Positions 24,979 to 32,877 are shown, counted from the first letter of the stretch. The stretch is 64,000 nucleotides of DNA from Curtobacterium sp. MCBD17_035 (GCF_003234815.2 NZ_CP126279.1:1984001-2048000); one strand, 5' to 3'. Made by a program: numbers and translations. The notes: generated by a model not told the origin, from the sequence alone.

Positions 24979-25548
24979 GTGGGACTTCCAGATTTCGGCG
25001 TGGCGGGTGAGGTCCCTGAGGGCAGGCACGCCTGCACACTCGACGAGTTCGAAGCGACGTTCGTCCTCGACTCGCGGTTCGCAACCTCCTCGACGCGTCA
25101 ACGCATCTTCGAGGACTTCCTCGCGGCGATCGAACTTCTGCGGAGCTTCGACGAGGACCTTCTTGAACGGGCGTGGATCGGTGGGGGATTTGCGAGCGCC
25201 AAGCTCGACCCGTCCGACATCGACGTGACCTTCGTACTCGACGCCGACCGACACCGTGCCCTCTCCGGTCGCAAGCGGGATCGCATTGCGAAGCTCTGCC
25301 GGAAAAATGGCTTCGAGCCTCTCGACCTCCTCGTCGACGGGTTCTTCTTCGCACGTGAGCGCTTCGCGAACCCGTGGCAGGGCGGTGGGGTAGCGGAGGA
25401 AGCACGCGGCTACGCGACCGCCCGCGGAGCGTGGGACGATTGGTGGACGCGGTCCCGCAATGTCGGAGGCAAGGACGATGATCCTCGTCTTGAGGACGCC
25501 GATCCGGTACGAGGCTACGTGGAGGTGATCTTCGATGGTGCAATCTAG
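24979..25548 (+). CDS. DUF6932-like nucleotidyltransferase-fold protein (cargo)
   Basis: A 189-residue protein with the minimal nucleotidyltransferase core: IGGGFASAKLDPSDIDV gives the GG pair (68-70) and the two metal Asp residues 80 and 82. The opening GLPDFGVAGEVPEG...LDEF matches the usual start of DUF6932 proteins. The GTG at 24979 is therefore preferred over an ATG at 24961, and would be a leaderless start. Enzymes of this fold add nucleotides to proteins or RNA, often in toxin-antitoxin or defence pairs. It overlaps the next gene by 14 nt. The pairing suggests a two-gene cargo module; its action is unknown. Confidence 0.7.
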   Translation: MGLPDFGVAGEVPEGRHACTLDEFEATFVLDSRFATSSTRQRIFEDFLAAIELLRSFDEDLLERAWIGGGFASAKLDPSDIDVTFVLDADRHRALSGRKRDRIAKLCRKNGFEPLDLLVDGFFFARERFANPWQGGGVAEEARGYATARGAWDDWWTRSRNVGGKDDDPRLEDADPVRGYVEVIFDGAI

Positions 25549-26539
25549 GCCGAGGCGCACCGCCGTGGAGCTCGCAGCACTTCTCGACGAGCTTCCGGAT
25601 GGGTCTGAGCTGGACGCAACGACGTCCGCCCTAACCGAGCTTTCCGCGACTCGCATGCGTGAGCGCCACGGCGTCGTGAGCAAGGCGCTTCGAGCTCGTT
25701 TCACCGGCTCGCTTCCGGCGGCCCACGAGCTCGGCGTGCGATCCGCGACCACCGTCATCGGGTCGTTGCAGGACGTGCTCGCCGAGATCGCCGCGACGAT
25801 ACGGGAAGTGGTACCCAAGCGTGGCCCGCTGCCCGCGCCGATTCTCGACGCGACCGAATTGCGCTTCTCACCGTCCGTCAGCGAAGGGTCCGTGATCTTC
25901 ACTCTCCGCCGCCCGGAGCGTACCGAGCTCTGGGACGCGGAGCGAGGCGACGCCGACCTTCTGGAAGAAGCCTTGCGGTCGCTATTCAGGATGTTCGACG
26001 AGGTCGAAAAGCCTGCAACGTCAGGGCAAGGGGACGAGCTCGTTCCACGCACGCTCGGCGACCTCGGCCCCCGAACTGCGCGTCACCTAGCTCGATTCGC
26101 CCGTGCTCTATCAAGTGACGAACTGAATCTTGACCTCGGGTGGACGCAGCCTGGAGGACGATCCCTTTCGTCTCGTCTGTCGAGCGCTGGCGCCGCCTAC
26201 CTGGGGAAGCTCGCCAATGAAGCGACCACTCGAAGCCGCCCCGTCACGCTGCATGGCACCGTTCACCGACTTGGTAACGACAACAAGCACCGGTTCGCAG
26301 ACGACGAACGGGGGCTCCTGTCCATCGCCAGTTCGTCAGACTTGACCGACGAACTGGCGCGGACCTTCCGGCGCGGACGAGTAGCGCTGTCTGCAACCGA
26401 GACCGAAAGCATCAATATCGCCACCGGCAAGTCCACGTGGCAGTTCGTGGCCACCGGAGTAGCCCTGATCCCCGACGACGACGACACCGACAACTCCGAC
26501 GAGCCAGGGCAAGGGCAAGGGCAAGGGCAAGGGCGCTGA
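25535..26539 (+). CDS. Partner of the nucleotidyltransferase, unknown, 334 aa
   Basis: Soluble protein of 334 residues, helical N-terminal half and a mixed C-terminal half, without motifs I know. A very strong GGAGGTGATC ribosome site (25521-25530) lies inside the previous gene, and the ATG at 25535 overlaps its end, so the two are made together with this one in high ratio. The protein ends in an acidic DDDDTDNSDE stretch plus a GQ repeat encoded by tandem GGGCAA. As partner of the nucleotidyltransferase it may be its target, toxin or antidote. Confidence 0.65.
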   Translation: MVQSRPRRTAVELAALLDELPDGSELDATTSALTELSATRMRERHGVVSKALRARFTGSLPAAHELGVRSATTVIGSLQDVLAEIAATIREVVPKRGPLPAPILDATELRFSPSVSEGSVIFTLRRPERTELWDAERGDADLLEEALRSLFRMFDEVEKPATSGQGDELVPRTLGDLGPRTARHLARFARALSSDELNLDLGWTQPGGRSLSSRLSSAGAAYLGKLANEATTRSRPVTLHGTVHRLGNDNKHRFADDERGLLSIASSSDLTDELARTFRRGRVALSATETESINIATGKSTWQFVATGVALIPDDDDTDNSDEPGQGQGQGQGR

Positions 26540-27043
26540 TCCTGTCGGACGCGGCATGAAAATCCGCCAGACAGACGAACCGCCCCTCTCCAGCCGCCCG
26601 GCCCAGGAGGGGCGTTTCGTCGTTTCTGTGAGGCTCTCGCGCGGTGCCTTTACCAGCGCGGCATCCGCGATCCATCGGCGGCCTTACCATCACCGTCCCA
26701 CCGGGCCGCGCTCTCAATCTCGACTAGCTCCCCCAATCAGACACACTGAACGCGTGATGCTCTTCGGGTCCGCGGAGCGGGGCGGCCGGGCCGCTTCGCT
26801 TCTGTCATGCGCCAAGAGCATCCGTGTTGCGGAAGTCGGCGACCTGTGAAGGGATTGGCAACCCCGAAACTCGACCCAGAGGCCAAGCAGGGCTGGCCGC
26901 ACCGCCCGCAGCTTCACTCTCACGACGACGCCCGCGGGGCGCACCCTCACGACCTACTCGGACGGAAGCATGGTCCTCGACTGGGCGCCAGACCTGCGCT
27001 TCGACACCGCAGCCGACCGCTACCTCGCCCCTAGGATCGGAGC
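26540..27043. other. Element region without a secure gene
   Basis: Holds the terminator of the cargo pair, a structured stretch at 26756-26822, and a segment with coding-like bias (26846-27056) that needs a frame change. Nothing else recognised. Confidence 0.5.
26581..26617 (+). terminator. Terminator of the cargo operon
   Basis: CGCCCCTC (26581-26588) pairs with GAGGGGCG (26607-26614), followed by TTTCGTCGTTTCT. Confidence 0.7.
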
Positions 27044-27056
27044 ATGGACACCGTGA
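26846..27056 (+). pseudogene. Possible frameshifted small gene
   Basis: GTG at 26846 opens a frame reading MKGLATPKLDPEAKQGWP. Further on the sensible frame is another one, reading FTLTTTPAGRTLTTYSDGSM then VLDWAPDLRFDTAADRYLAP, and stops at 27056, overlapping the next small ORF by 13 nt. One indel would join them. Low confidence. Confidence 0.3.
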
Positions 27057-27136
27057 CTCTCGTTGTATCGATCGCAGCTCTCGCCGTATCGCTCGTCGCC
27101 CTCAGTGCGGCGGTCCGCGGAGCTCGCCGACAGTAA
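27044..27136 (+). CDS. Predicted 30-residue membrane peptide
   Basis: ATG at 27044, preceded by AGGATCGGAG, encodes one hydrophobic helix (TLVVSIAALAVSLVALSAAV) with a basic end RGARRQ. A terminator follows within 11 bp. Such single-helix peptides occur in phages and in toxin systems; no function assigned. Confidence 0.4.
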   Translation: MDTVTLVVSIAALAVSLVALSAAVRGARRQ

Positions 27137-27146
27137 CGGCACAGAC

Positions 27147-27181
27147 AAGGCCCCCACTCGCGTACCGCGGGCGGGGGCCTT
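27147..27181. terminator. Bidirectional terminator near right end of element
   Basis: AAGGCCCCC (27147-27155) pairs with GGGGGCCTT (27173-27181), with inner CGCG/CGCG pairs. It separates the small peptide gene from the minus-strand replacement gene. Confidence 0.8.
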
Positions 27182-27188
27182 TCGTCGT

Positions 27189-27500
27189 CTACGGGGCTTC
27201 GTCGATCGCAGCTTCGAGGCGCTCAACCTTCGCGTCGAGCTCACCTGAGTATCCCGGGCGAATGTCGGCCTTCAGCACGAGCGACACCCGGCTTCCGAAC
27301 GGCGCGACGGCCTCCGTTGCTCGCTTGACGACGTCCATCACCGAGTCCCAGTCGGGACCCTCGATTTCCGTGAACATCGACGTAGTGCGGTTCGGAAGCC
27401 CGCTCTCTCGGACGACTCGGACGGCAGCGGCGACGGCGTCGTGAACGGACCCGTCCGCGCTTCCGTCGCCGCTCGGCGACACGCTAAATGCGACCAACAT
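27189..27500 (-). CDS. Complete MTH1187/thiamine-binding-type protein carried by the element
   Basis: A 103-residue protein of the MTH1187/YkoF-like family, small ferredoxin-fold proteins that bind thiamine or related ligands. MLVAFSVSPSGD, SVHDAVAAAVRVVR, SMFTEIEG, ATEAVAPFGSRVSLVLKADI and RPGYSGELD match both halves of the split host gene at about three residues in four. The ATG at 27500 shares a base with the stop of the host 5' fragment (TGATG), with GAGAGAGG upstream. It would therefore be transcribed from the host promoter and translationally coupled, replacing the lost function. Seen in sequence; replacement role inferred. Confidence 0.85.
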   Translation of the reverse strand: MLVAFSVSPSGDGSADGSVHDAVAAAVRVVRESGLPNRTTSMFTEIEGPDWDSVMDVVKRATEAVAPFGSRVSLVLKADIRPGYSGELDAKVERLEAAIDEAP

Positions 27501-27688
27501 CACGCGACCTCTCTCATGTCCATTTGCGCTACTCTCGTCCCCTCGAGCTCGGTGAACATCGACGAGGTGCGGTTCGGGAGCCCGGACGCCCGCACGACGC
27601 GGACGGCGGCGGCGACGGCGTCGTGCACCGAGCCGTCCTCGGCGGCGGCGGGACCGCCGGACGGGGCGACGGAGAACGCGACGATCAT
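27500..27688 (-). pseudogene. 5' part of the disrupted host thiamine-binding-type gene
   Basis: Encodes MIVAFSVAPSGG, SVHDAVAAAVRVVR and SMFTELEG, then runs into element DNA and stops at 27500 after about 13 foreign codons. Host ATG at 27688 overlaps the stop of the GT87 gene (ATGA), so the host operon promoter still reads through it. With 18413-18577 it reconstructs the original gene of about 105 codons. Confidence 0.85.
27534..27541. other. Right attachment junction (attR)
   Basis: CTCGTCCC here repeats 18563-18570. The host reading frame resumes from about 27540 (Gly codon 27539-27541), so the crossover could be the CC at 27540-27541. Position certain to a few bases only. Confidence 0.6.
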
Positions 27689-28980
27689 GCGTCCATCGTG
27701 CCACCGACCCGTCGACCGTCCTCCCGGTCGCCGGCGGTGACGGGACGTCGCATGCGGACGAGCGCGACGACCGCCCACACGAGGATCGCCAACTCGAGCG
27801 CGTTCCGCACGGACAGGACCGCGAGGGTCACCGGGTCGAGCGCCAGCAGCCGGTCGTACGGGGCGGGGTACACCAGCTGCGTGGTGAACGCGGTGACGAG
27901 GGCGAGCCCCGCCGGCGCCAGGAAGCGCAGGGCGCTCGCCCGACCCGCCAGGAGGCCCCACACCACCGGCACCGCGAACCACCCGATGTACTGCGGGGAC
28001 CCGACCTTGTTCGTGACGAGCAGCGCGCCGACGAGCGCGGTCGCGAGGACCGGAGCGACCTCGGCTCGTCGTGCACCGCCGGTCACGGCCCACAGCGCGA
28101 GGAGCACCACGGCCACGACGACGAGTGCCATGAACGGTGTCGAGAGGGCGGCGGCGGCGGCCGTCCCGGATCCGCGCACCTGGAAGGTCAGGATCGTCTG
28201 GTCGTAGTACACGACGGTGCCGGGCACCCCGGCGTGCGCGCGCCACAGGAACGCGGTCGCCAGCGGCGCCTCAATTTGGAGGCCCCGCCCCGTCTGCTGC
28301 CCGACGAACGACAGCAGGTGGGCGCCCCCGCCGAGCACGAGGTCGACCAGCACCACGACGAGGGTCGTCGCCCCGGCCGCCATGAGCACCGGCCGACGAT
28401 CGCGCCGCAGGAGCACGAGCGTCCCGACGAGCACGGCCGGCCACACCTTGATCCAGGCGGCGAGGGTGAACAGGGACGACGCGACGGCCGGACGCGCGGC
28501 GAGGACGACCACGCCGGCGAGGGCGAGACACGTCGCCACGGTGTCGATCCGACCGAGGGCGATCGGTCCGAGCGCCACGAGGAACGCCGTCCACCACCAT
28601 GCGACGCGCACCCCGAGGACGCGGTGCCGCCAGAGCAGCACGAACACCCCGAGGTCCAGCACGGTCATGAGCACGAGCCAGCCGGTGCCGATGGTCGCGA
28701 CACCCCCCGCCGCGGCGAGCACCATCGGCACGAGGGCGACCACCGGGTAGACCCAGTCGCGGTCGATGCCGACCCAGGTGCCGGATGCGGCGCCCTCGGC
28801 GACCCAGTTCCGGTAGGTGTACGTGACGTCGCCGAGCGGCAGGTTCGGGAGCACGCGGTCGAGGTACCAGAGCAGTGCGTGCACGCCGAGGAACGCGACC
28901 ACGAGCGCGATGTCCGCCGAGCGGGCGACGAGGGCGCGACGCGCGTGCGACGCGACGGCGTCAGGCGGGGCGGTCACCAC
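27685..28980 (-). CDS. GT87-type polyprenyl-phosphomannose-dependent mannosyltransferase-like membrane protein
   Basis: A 431-residue protein with about ten membrane helices. The layout and motifs (YTYRNWV loop after helix 1; AWIKVWPAVL; VGSPQYIGWF) fit the DUF2029/GT87 family, whose actinobacterial members such as PimE add mannose from polyprenyl-phosphate-mannose outside the membrane. It overlaps the host thiamine-binding-type gene by ATGA and probably supplies its promoter. Two consecutive GTG codons could serve as start. Sugar and acceptor unknown. Confidence 0.75.
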   Translation of the reverse strand: MVTAPPDAVASHARRALVARSADIALVVAFLGVHALLWYLDRVLPNLPLGDVTYTYRNWVAEGAASGTWVGIDRDWVYPVVALVPMVLAAAGGVATIGTGWLVLMTVLDLGVFVLLWRHRVLGVRVAWWWTAFLVALGPIALGRIDTVATCLALAGVVVLAARPAVASSLFTLAAWIKVWPAVLVGTLVLLRRDRRPVLMAAGATTLVVVLVDLVLGGGAHLLSFVGQQTGRGLQIEAPLATAFLWRAHAGVPGTVVYYDQTILTFQVRGSGTAAAAALSTPFMALVVVAVVLLALWAVTGGARRAEVAPVLATALVGALLVTNKVGSPQYIGWFAVPVVWGLLAGRASALRFLAPAGLALVTAFTTQLVYPAPYDRLLALDPVTLAVLSVRNALELAILVWAVVALVRMRRPVTAGDREDGRRVGGTMDA

Positions 28981-29102
28981 CGGACGAGCGTAGCGGTGGC
29001 CGGTGCGGGTGCCCGCGGCGACGGGCGGCGTTCCTGCGGTCCGTGGCGGGGTCTCCAGGGGCCTCCCAGGGGTGACGCAGCGCGCCGTGCCACGGTTCGG
29101 CC

Positions 29103-29792
29103 ATGCGCAAGCGGACGATCTGGATCGGCATCGGCGTCGTCGTGGTGGTGTTCGCGGTCATCGCCGCGGTCGTCGGCCCGGTGGTGTACCGGAACCACGT
29201 GGATGCCCAGGCCGAGGCGACCCCGAGCGTCGCCGCGAGCCGGGCACCGTCGACGCTCCACACCGCGGAGATGGACGGCACCTGGCGCGTGGCGAGTGGC
29301 TCGACCGCGGGGTACCGCGTGCACGAGGTCCTCAACGGGCAGCCGGTCACGGTCACGGGTCGGACGGGGCAGGTGTCCGGCACCGCCACGGTGGCGGGCA
29401 CCGCGATCACGGCCGCGACGATCCGGGTCGACGTGGCGAGCATCCACACGGACTCCAGCCAGCGCGACGCGTACTTCCGGGACTCGGCGATGGACGCCGA
29501 TGCCTTCCCGACCGCCACGTTCACCACGACGGCGTCGATCCCCGGTGCGGTGCCGTCCTCGTCGAGCAGGACGACGACCAGCCGGGTCACCGGGGAACTC
29601 ACCCTGCACGGCGTGACGCGGACGGTCACGGCGACCATCCAGTCGGGACTCGACGGCGACGGTGCGGACGTGTCCGGCACGATCCCGATCCGGTTCGCCG
29701 ACTACGGCGTGACCGCCCCGAGTCTCGGGTTCGTCAGGGTCGAGGACACCGGGTCGGTCGAGTTCGAGGTGCACGCGACCCCGGCCTCCTGA
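29103..29792 (+). CDS. YceI-family protein, membrane-anchored
   Basis: A 229-residue protein: N-terminal membrane helix (IWIGIGVVVVVFAVIAAVVG), Ala/Ser linker, then a YceI beta-barrel domain from residue 57 (DGTWRVASGSTAGYRV; TDSSQRDAYFRDSAMDADAFP; GELTLHGVTRTV). YceI proteins bind isoprenoid lipids in a lipocalin-like barrel; here it faces outward. Monocistronic, divergent from the GT87 gene. Confidence 0.87.
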   Translation: MRKRTIWIGIGVVVVVFAVIAAVVGPVVYRNHVDAQAEATPSVAASRAPSTLHTAEMDGTWRVASGSTAGYRVHEVLNGQPVTVTGRTGQVSGTATVAGTAITAATIRVDVASIHTDSSQRDAYFRDSAMDADAFPTATFTTTASIPGAVPSSSSRTTTSRVTGELTLHGVTRTVTATIQSGLDGDGADVSGTIPIRFADYGVTAPSLGFVRVEDTGSVEFEVHATPAS

Positions 29793-29828
29793 CCGTCCCT
29801 GCCGCACGTCCGCGCACGTGCCTCCGCG

Positions 29829-29834
29829 TACGGT
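29829..29834 (+). promoter_or_regulatory. -10 hexamer TACGGT before small ORF at 29842
   Basis: Seven bases separate TACGGT from the ATG, the same leaderless spacing as at glgE, which carries the identical hexamer. Confidence 0.4.
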
Positions 29835-29841
29835 CCTCGGC

Positions 29842-30030
29842 ATGGGCACCCCGAGCAGCGGAACGATCGACATCCCGGGCCTCGGCCCCGTGGACTGGCG
29901 CGGCGAGGACGAGGTGGACGACCGCGGTGGACCGACGAGCCGGGTCGTGCACGAGGCGAAGCGCGCGGACGGCACGAACCTCACCCCTCCCGAGCTGAGC
30001 CAGGTCAAGCGGCAACTCGACGCGCGGTAG
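29842..30030 (+). CDS. Small hydrophilic protein, unknown
   Basis: A 62-residue protein (MGTPSSGTIDIPGLGPVDWR...) rich in Asp, Arg and Gly, with no membrane part. The start at 29842 is set by the TACGGT box; a GTG at 29818 is the alternative. Function not recognised; conserved-looking small protein. Confidence 0.5.
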   Translation: MGTPSSGTIDIPGLGPVDWRGEDEVDDRGGPTSRVVHEAKRADGTNLTPPELSQVKRQLDAR

Positions 30031-30116
30031 CCCCGCGCGGGCAGCCTCCGACCCCGCTGCCGTGTCCCCAGGACTGGCGGTCGCGCCGGACACCCGAACT
30101 GCGGTCGGATGGTCGA

Positions 30117-30752
30117 GTGACCGAAACCGCGCTGGACGGGGCTCCGACCGTCGACGACCGCCGCACCCCGATCCTGGAGGCGGCGATCGCGATGTTCCGC
30201 GATGTCGCGTTCCACGAAGCGTCGCCCGAGCTGCTCGCGGAGCGCGCGGGGACGACGGTCGCGGAGCTCGAGGAGACGATCGGGCCCTGGGACACCCTCG
30301 TGCTCGCCACCATCGAGCACTGGAACGCACAGCGGATGGCACCGATCCTCCCGCTCGCCGAGCGCTACGGCGCCGTGCGGTTCCTCCGCGGCATCGTCGA
30401 GGCGAACGTCGAGGACCCGGCGCTCATGCGTCTGCTCACGGCGATGCTCAACATCGCCGCGACGCCCGGGCACCCGCTCGCGCCGCGCCTCCAGGACCGG
30501 TGGCTGACGTTCCAGCTCATGGTGCAGCGGCAGCTGTCCCGCGACATCGAGGCCGGACGGGAGCCGGACACCATGGTGCCGGCGTACGGCTCCGAGCAGC
30601 TCATCGCGCTCTACGAGGGCCTGCAGCTGCAGTCGATGGTGCGACCGGGCATGGACCTGGTCGAGGCGTTCGACCGCGCGATCACGCGCATGCGCGAGGG
30701 GTGGTCCCGTGCCTACATCCCGCCCGTGTGGGAGATCGACCTGCCGCTGTAG
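30117..30752 (+). CDS. TetR-family transcriptional regulator
   Basis: A 211-residue protein. Residues about 15-65 form a TetR-type helix-turn-helix (TPILEAAIAMFRDVAF...SPELLAERAGTTVAEL), followed by an all-helical ligand/dimer domain. GTG start. Target genes are unknown; it is convergent with nnrD and follows the small ORF by 86 bp. Confidence 0.75.
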   Translation: MTETALDGAPTVDDRRTPILEAAIAMFRDVAFHEASPELLAERAGTTVAELEETIGPWDTLVLATIEHWNAQRMAPILPLAERYGAVRFLRGIVEANVEDPALMRLLTAMLNIAATPGHPLAPRLQDRWLTFQLMVQRQLSRDIEAGREPDTMVPAYGSEQLIALYEGLQLQSMVRPGMDLVEAFDRAITRMREGWSRAYIPPVWEIDLPL

Positions 30753-30765
30753 CGCTCCGCCACGC

Positions 30766-31596
30766 TCAGACGGTCCGTCCGGTGGCGAGGTCCGCGACGA
30801 CACGCGAGACGTGTTCCGCGAGTGACGTCATCGTGAACGGGCCACCGTCCGAGGCACGGACGGCGGCGGTGCCGTGCAGCACGGCCGCCGCCGCGGCCAG
30901 ATGCGCCAGGTCCGTCGGTGTCAGGGGCCCCCGCGCGGCCCGCGTCGCCACGAGCGCGCCGAGCACGCCGCCGAGCGCGTCCCCGGCGCCCGCCGCCGCG
31001 AGCCACGGGGTGGCGCTGTCCGCGGTGAACGACGGCCCGCCGTCGGGTGTGGCGACGTGCGTGATCCGGCCCTTGAGCAGGACGGTCGAGCCGGTCCGGT
31101 CGGCGGCGCGACGCGCGGATCCACGCGGATCTGCCTGCACCGCGGCCCGGTCGACGCCGAGGAGCTTCGCCAGCTCGCCCGCGTGGGGCGTCAGGACGGC
31201 GGCCGGTCCGAGGTCGACCGCGCCGAGCGCCCCGGCGTCCACGACGACCGGCACGCCGTCGTCCGACGCGTGCGCGAGCCCCTCACGGGTCTCGGCGTCG
31301 AGGGCGTCGGCGTTCGTCCCGGAGCCGACGAGCCACGCCTGGACGCGTCCCACACCGGACACGACCTCGGGGCGTCGCGCGAGCACGAAGTCCGTCGCCC
31401 GCTCCGGACCGACGTACCGCACCATGCCGACGCCCGTGTGGACGGCCGCGTCGACACCGATCACGGCAGCGCCCGGGTACGCACTCGACCCCGTCGCGAT
31501 GCCGAGCACGCCGCGACCGTACTTGTCGGTGTCCGGCTCGGGCGGGGTGATCCAGTCGGCGGCGTCCTCGATGCGGAAGGGGCGGAATGCGTTCAC
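30766..31596 (-). CDS. nnrD: ADP-dependent NAD(P)H-hydrate dehydratase, stand-alone
   Basis: Repairs hydrated NAD(P)H using ADP. The 276-residue protein is only the C-terminal (YjeF_C, ribokinase-like) half; no epimerase domain is fused. Signatures: GRGVLGIATGSSAYPGA, LTPHAGELAKLLG, VLLKGRITHVATP and the phosphate loop AAGAGDALGGVLGA with catalytic Asp. The GTG at 31596 follows GGGGGAC. It is divergent from the OYE gene; a shared role in redox cofactor upkeep is possible. Confidence 0.9.
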   Translation of the reverse strand: MNAFRPFRIEDAADWITPPEPDTDKYGRGVLGIATGSSAYPGAAVIGVDAAVHTGVGMVRYVGPERATDFVLARRPEVVSGVGRVQAWLVGSGTNADALDAETREGLAHASDDGVPVVVDAGALGAVDLGPAAVLTPHAGELAKLLGVDRAAVQADPRGSARRAADRTGSTVLLKGRITHVATPDGGPSFTADSATPWLAAAGAGDALGGVLGALVATRAARGPLTPTDLAHLAAAAAVLHGTAAVRASDGGPFTMTSLAEHVSRVVADLATGRTV

Positions 31597-31759
31597 GTCC
31601 CCCACGTTACGGTTGAGTGGAGGAGTCCGTTCCGCTCGGGCCCACGGAGGACGCCGGGCCGACGGCGCCACGACGCCGTCCCCGTCCCGCGGGCACTCCC
31701 CCACACCCTCGCCGCACCGTCCGGCGCGGCGGGCACCCCCGACACGAGGAGACCACCGC

Positions 31760-32839
31760 GTGACGCACGCCCTGTTCGAACCCATCACCCTCCGCGGACT
31801 CGAGGTCCGCAACCGCATCTGGGTCTCCCCGATGTGCCAGTACTCGGTGGAACGACAGGACGGCGTCCCGACGCCGTGGCACCTGGTGCACCTCGGGTCG
31901 TTCGCGCGTGGGGGCGCGGGCGCCGTGCTCGCCGAGGCCACGGCCGTCGTGCCGGAGGGACGGATCACCCCGCACGACCTCGGGATCTGGAACGACGAGC
32001 AGCGCGACGCGTTCCGTCCGATCGTCGACTTCATCCACAGCCAGGGTGCAGCCGCCGGCATCCAGCTCGCGCACGCCGGCCGGAAGGCGTCGACCCACCG
32101 CACCTGGGCCGAACAGCACGGCAGCGTCCCCGCCGACGAGGGCGGATGGACGACCGTCGCGCCGAGTGCGATCGCGTTCGACGGCTACGCCGAGCCGGCC
32201 GCGCTCGACAGCGACGGCATCCACGAGGTCGTCCGGGCATTCGCCGCCGCCGCTCGCCGTGCCGTCGACGCGGGCTTCGACCTGCTCGAGGTGCACGCCG
32301 CGCACGGGTACCTGCTCCACCAGTTCCTCTCGCCGCTGAGCAACACGCGGACCGACGCCTACGGAGGCTCCCTCGAGAACCGGGCACGCGCGCTCGTCGA
32401 GGTGGTCGACGCCGTCCGGGCCGAGGTCGGCGCCGACGTGCCGATCGTCGTGCGGTTCTCGGCCACCGACTGGGTGGACGGCGGATGGACGATCGAGGAC
32501 ACCGAGCAGGTGACACGCTGGGTCGCCGAGCACGGAGCCGACATGGTGGACGTCTCGACGGGTGGCAACGTCCCGCAGGCCACCATCCCCGTCGGTCCCG
32601 GCTACCAGGTGCCGTTCGCGGCGGCGATCCGAGCGGCGACCGGCGTGCCCACGGCAGCGGTCGGGATGATCGACGAGCCGCACCAGGCCGAGCAGGTCCT
32701 CGTCACCGGGCAGGCGGACGTCGTCATGATCGGTCGGGCACTCCTGCGCGACCCGAACTTCGCCCTCCGGGCCGCGGCGGCGCTCCGCGTCGAGCTGCCG
32801 TACGCGCCCAAGCAGTACCACCGCGCGCCGATCGTCTAG
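31760..32839 (+). CDS. Old Yellow Enzyme, YqjM/NamA type ene-reductase
   Basis: NADPH:flavin oxidoreductase of 359 residues, FMN-binding TIM barrel. Cys26 in SPMCQYSV is the redox-tuning cysteine of the YqjM class; QLAHAGRK and EVHAAHGYLLHQFLSPLSN are family signatures, and MIGRALLRDP closes the FMN site. It reduces activated C=C bonds or electrophiles. GTG start after GAGGAGACC. No adjoining pathway tells the natural substrate. Confidence 0.92.
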   Translation: MTHALFEPITLRGLEVRNRIWVSPMCQYSVERQDGVPTPWHLVHLGSFARGGAGAVLAEATAVVPEGRITPHDLGIWNDEQRDAFRPIVDFIHSQGAAAGIQLAHAGRKASTHRTWAEQHGSVPADEGGWTTVAPSAIAFDGYAEPAALDSDGIHEVVRAFAAAARRAVDAGFDLLEVHAAHGYLLHQFLSPLSNTRTDAYGGSLENRARALVEVVDAVRAEVGADVPIVVRFSATDWVDGGWTIEDTEQVTRWVAEHGADMVDVSTGGNVPQATIPVGPGYQVPFAAAIRAATGVPTAAVGMIDEPHQAEQVLVTGQADVVMIGRALLRDPNFALRAAAALRVELPYAPKQYHRAPIV

Positions 32840-32877
32840 TCCGGCCGAGCGGGCCCGCTCCGGGGCCCGCTCCGGAC

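Larger units (their letters stand above)
18577..27540. mobile_element. Serine-integrase element with capsid gene (phage-satellite-like), about 9 kb
   Basis: Bounded by two halves of one host gene. It contains a large serine integrase next to the left end, small zinc-finger proteins, a P22-like coat protein, short unknown genes, a cargo pair and a full replacement copy of the disrupted gene. No terminase, portal, protease or tail gene is recognisable, so it cannot form an autonomous phage from what is seen. Codons are less extreme in GC3 than in the flanks, consistent with transfer. Confidence 0.85.

Noticed and set aside
26500-26539. CRISPR-like array from GGGCAA repeats
   Set aside because: Six-base units without spacers, inside a coding frame.
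27020-27244. Minus-strand frame near the right end as an excision factor
   Set aside because: Overlaps the terminator and the replacement gene's end; no helix-turn-helix.
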